Assembly (NCBI GenBank): GCA_964458385.1 | Contig: CAYWIS010000001.1 | Location: forward strand, 1-64,000 | Origin: JAHWKS01 sp964458385 | Lineage (GTDB): Bacteria > Planctomycetota > Planctomycetia > Pirellulales > Pirellulaceae | Direction: 5' to 3' | DNA length: 64,000 nucleotides | Part shown: in pieces, positions 62,302 through 64,000 of the stretch | How positions within the stretch are numbered: position 1 is the stretch's first letter | Layout of the letters: every line of letters starts with the position of its first letter | Made by a program: the position numbers and the translations under genes | Notes under the pieces: generated by a model | What the model was told of the DNA's origin: nothing | Databases searched by the model: none | What the model saw: the letters and a program-made list of their open reading frames with translations, nothing else

Positions 62302-62727
62302 ATGCCTGCCATTTTTGACAATTCCGAAGCGCGTTTCCTCTACCCCGAGAATTGGTCGTTGACCGAGGACGAAAAGGAGGGGTGGCCCCGCGCTGTATCG
62401 CTGCAAAGTCCAGGCGGCGGACTATGGACGCTGCACATCTATCCGACGCGGCAAAATCCCCATCTGCTGGCGCGGGATACCCTGCAGGCTCTGCGTGAAA
62501 CGTACGAAGACGTTGAAGCGGAAGAGGTTTACGAGAAGCTGGGCGCCTGCGACGCGACGGGCTTCAACATGGACTTTATCTACTTGGATTTCATTGTCCG
62601 CGCCGAAGTGCGGAGCTTCTCGAAAGGGGCTCGCACCTACGTCGTGCTTTGTCAGGCTGAGTCGCGTGACTTCGATCAACTGTCCGACGTGTTCCGCGCC
62701 ATCACGTACAGCTTACTGCAGTCGTGA
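62302..62727 (+). CDS. Small conserved-looking hypothetical protein
   Basis: A 141-residue soluble protein: MPAIFDNSEARFLYPENWSLTE..., with alternating hydrophobic/charged beta-like segments (LWTLHIYPTRQNPHLL, IYLDFIVRAEVRSF, TYVVLCQAESRDF). It resembles small lipoprotein-less stress or PilZ/YbaY-like domains only in general shape; I do not assign a family. The ATG at 62302 is favoured over a GTG nine codons upstream. A ribosome-like AGGAGA (62283-62288) lies 13 bases away, slightly far. Function unknown. Confidence 0.6.
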   Translation: MPAIFDNSEARFLYPENWSLTEDEKEGWPRAVSLQSPGGGLWTLHIYPTRQNPHLLARDTLQALRETYEDVEAEEVYEKLGACDATGFNMDFIYLDFIVRAEVRSFSKGARTYVVLCQAESRDFDQLSDVFRAITYSLLQS

Positions 62728-63236
62728 TCGGCGCGCTAGGACGGACCCGCTACTCTAAGATCACGGTGAAAACCTCGCTCCGCGGCTAATGTTCATGCTA
62801 AGACTTTCCCGGCCTGGCGGCTGCTTTACATGGGCGAGTTACGCCTGACATGGAAGTGGCGGTGGAAGCCCGGTGGCGTCGGTGGGAATAGCGGCGGTGT
62901 CGTGCATACGATGGCGCCGAGCGAATTGGGCGTGTGATCGAAATCGCTGCAAGGGCGGCCGATGCACGAGAAGGCGAGCGGCTAGTGGAGAATCGCCAAC
63001 GGCAAGCGAATGAGCTATGCCGCGAAGGTGAGTCAATCGCGAGCTGCCCCGTGTCTGCCAGCGGAAGGAACCGCAATCCACTTCGCTGTAGTTGGCTGAC
63101 GCCGCCGGAATAACGGTCCGAATCGGTGAACGTCAAGCCGTGGTATTCGATGTTGCGGCCGGCGGCCCATGCTTCGCCGCCGGTCGGTGTTTCAAAAGCT
63201 TCGATGACCGAGGGGCTCTTTGCTTTCCCAGACGCT
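62728..63236. other. Intergenic region, possibly a broken short gene
   Basis: About 509 bases without a gene I can support. A frame from ATG 62850 (MEVAVEARWRRWE) stops at TAG 62889-62891, and the same frame continues helix-like (AERIGRVIEIAARAADAREGERL) to a TAA at 63111-63113. It may be a remnant of a helical protein with an amber codon, or chance. Confidence 0.3.
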
Positions 63237-64000
63237 CTACGGCGCCAGAAGTAGGCGGCTGGGAGCCTCCAGGTAAGCGATGACGTCGTTGAGGAACCGC
63301 GCCGCGTTAGCGCCGTCCACCAGGCGATGATCGTAAGAAAGGCTCAGCGGCATCATCAAGCGAACCGAAATCTCGTCGCCTCGCACAACGGGCATCTTCC
63401 GCGAGCGTCCGATTAGGAGAATCGCCACTTCGGGCAGATTGATAATGGGGGTCGAATACGTACCGCCAATCGCCCCCATGTTGCTAATCGTGAAGGTGCT
63501 GCCCTGCGTGTCTTTGATGTCGAATCGGCCGCTGCGCACCCGGTCGGCCAGCGCCGACAGTTCGCGGGCAATTTCAGAAATCGAAAGCTGGTCGGCTCCC
63601 CGCAGGGAAGGCACCACTAAGCCGCGGTCGGTGTCAACCGCAATACCAATGTTGTAGTACTGCTTGTAGACGATCTGGCCGCTTTCCATGTCGATCGTGG
63701 CGTTCATGATCGGGTTGGCCCGCAACGCTTGAGCGACCGCCTTGATCACAAACGGCATGGTGGTCAACTTGACGCCCGCCGCGGCGTAATCGGCCTTGCT
63801 GGCCTGGCGGATCTTCTCCAACTCGGTCACATCGGCGTCGTCAAAGTTAGTGACGCGCGGAATGGTGGACCACGATTCGTGCATCCGTTCGGCAATGGTG
63901 CGACGAATACGCGGCATCTTTTCGATGCGTACCGGCCCCCAGTTATCTTTGCCTTGTTCTCCAGGAGGCGTCACGGGCGCCGGCTCCGCAGTTGCGCTAG
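63237..64000 (-). CDS. Dihydrolipoamide acyltransferase (E2) catalytic domain, partial
   Basis: The 3' end of an E2 subunit of a 2-oxo acid dehydrogenase complex; the N-terminus lies beyond the window (the frame is open to 64000 with an Ala/Pro linker). The catalytic domain begins near IEKMPRIRRTIAERM and contains FTISNMGAIGGTYSTPIINLPEVAIL and the active-site SYDHRLVDGANAARF (HxxxDG). It ends with VIAYLEAPSRLLLAP. It transfers acyl groups from dihydrolipoamide to CoA. E1 and E3 are not in the window. Confidence 0.93.
   Translation of the reverse strand, partial: SATAEPAPVTPPGEQGKDNWGPVRIEKMPRIRRTIAERMHESWSTIPRVTNFDDADVTELEKIRQASKADYAAAGVKLTTMPFVIKAVAQALRANPIMNATIDMESGQIVYKQYYNIGIAVDTDRGLVVPSLRGADQLSISEIARELSALADRVRSGRFDIKDTQGSTFTISNMGAIGGTYSTPIINLPEVAILLIGRSRKMPVVRGDEISVRLMMPLSLSYDHRLVDGANAARFLNDVIAYLEAPSRLLLAP

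Noticed and set aside
1..64000. Defence island, CRISPR array or prophage
   Set aside because: No regularly spaced repeats, cas, restriction, integrase or capsid genes; the WYL regulator and LigD-like domain alone do not form a defence system.

Overview
The window looks like ordinary chromosome from a planctomycete, most likely of the Pirellulales type. The indicators are a DUF1549/DUF1553 - DUF1501 - WD40 gene cluster, a CxxCH-heme domain fused to WD40 repeats, a planctomycete-type sigma-70 factor with a VDVSDVVQDT region 2 signature, a GQSN-type sialate O-acetylesterase, and many conserved but unnamed membrane proteins. Two runs of exactly 10 Ns (27358-27367 and 50073-50082) show a scaffolded draft assembly. 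I found no tRNA, rRNA, CRISPR array, transposase or phage gene.

Layout. 1-2.0 kb: end of an HtrA-like protease and two small membrane proteins. 2.0-6.9 kb: a GlcD-GlcF fused FAD/Fe-S oxidoreductase with moaD, moaE and moaA, overlapping or closely spaced on one strand. 7.0-16.5 kb: pncB with a palindromic operator candidate, a secreted esterase, panB, a YyaL-type thioredoxin-fold protein, a heme/WD40 protein, a hypothetical protein, and a Sua5-LMW phosphatase fusion. 16.6-22.4 kb: a dihydroorotate-dehydrogenase-like enzyme, a GT4 glycosyltransferase and the ffh-rpsP-trmD-rplS translation operon, which has no rimM. 22.4-34.7 kb: GT9, an alpha/beta hydrolase, a coiled-coil membrane protein, a duplicated YcxB-like protein, class I aldolase, a stand-alone LigD-type phosphoesterase, a nucleoside hydrolase, a methyltransferase, an HtrA protease and a DksA/TraR zinc finger protein.

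35-51 kb: an FHA/coiled-coil membrane protein, rsgA, cardiolipin synthase, a TerC protein, a sigma factor, an atypical receiver, ispD, a WYL regulator, a PH-domain protein, a small gene with its own ribosome site and terminator, a CnoX-like thioredoxin-TPR protein and a GH38-like protein. 51.2-54.6 kb: two adjacent damaged genes, one with a single amber codon and one with three frameshifts plus an amber codon. 54.6-58.9 kb: the WD40/DUF1501/DUF1549 operon. 59-64 kb: ilvB with a promoter-proximal hairpin, a delta-9-type desaturase, a small hypothetical protein and the catalytic end of a dihydrolipoamide acyltransferase.

Most of the window is housekeeping metabolism: Moco, NAD, pantothenate, isoprenoid, branched-chain amino acid and lipid synthesis, plus translation and protein targeting. 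I see no clear defence system or mobile island. The less expected items are a Sua5 protein fused to a YwlE-like phosphatase, the leader hairpin of ilvB, the operator-like palindrome at pncB, a small SD-led gene at 46.2 kb, and the decaying 51-54.6 kb segment.
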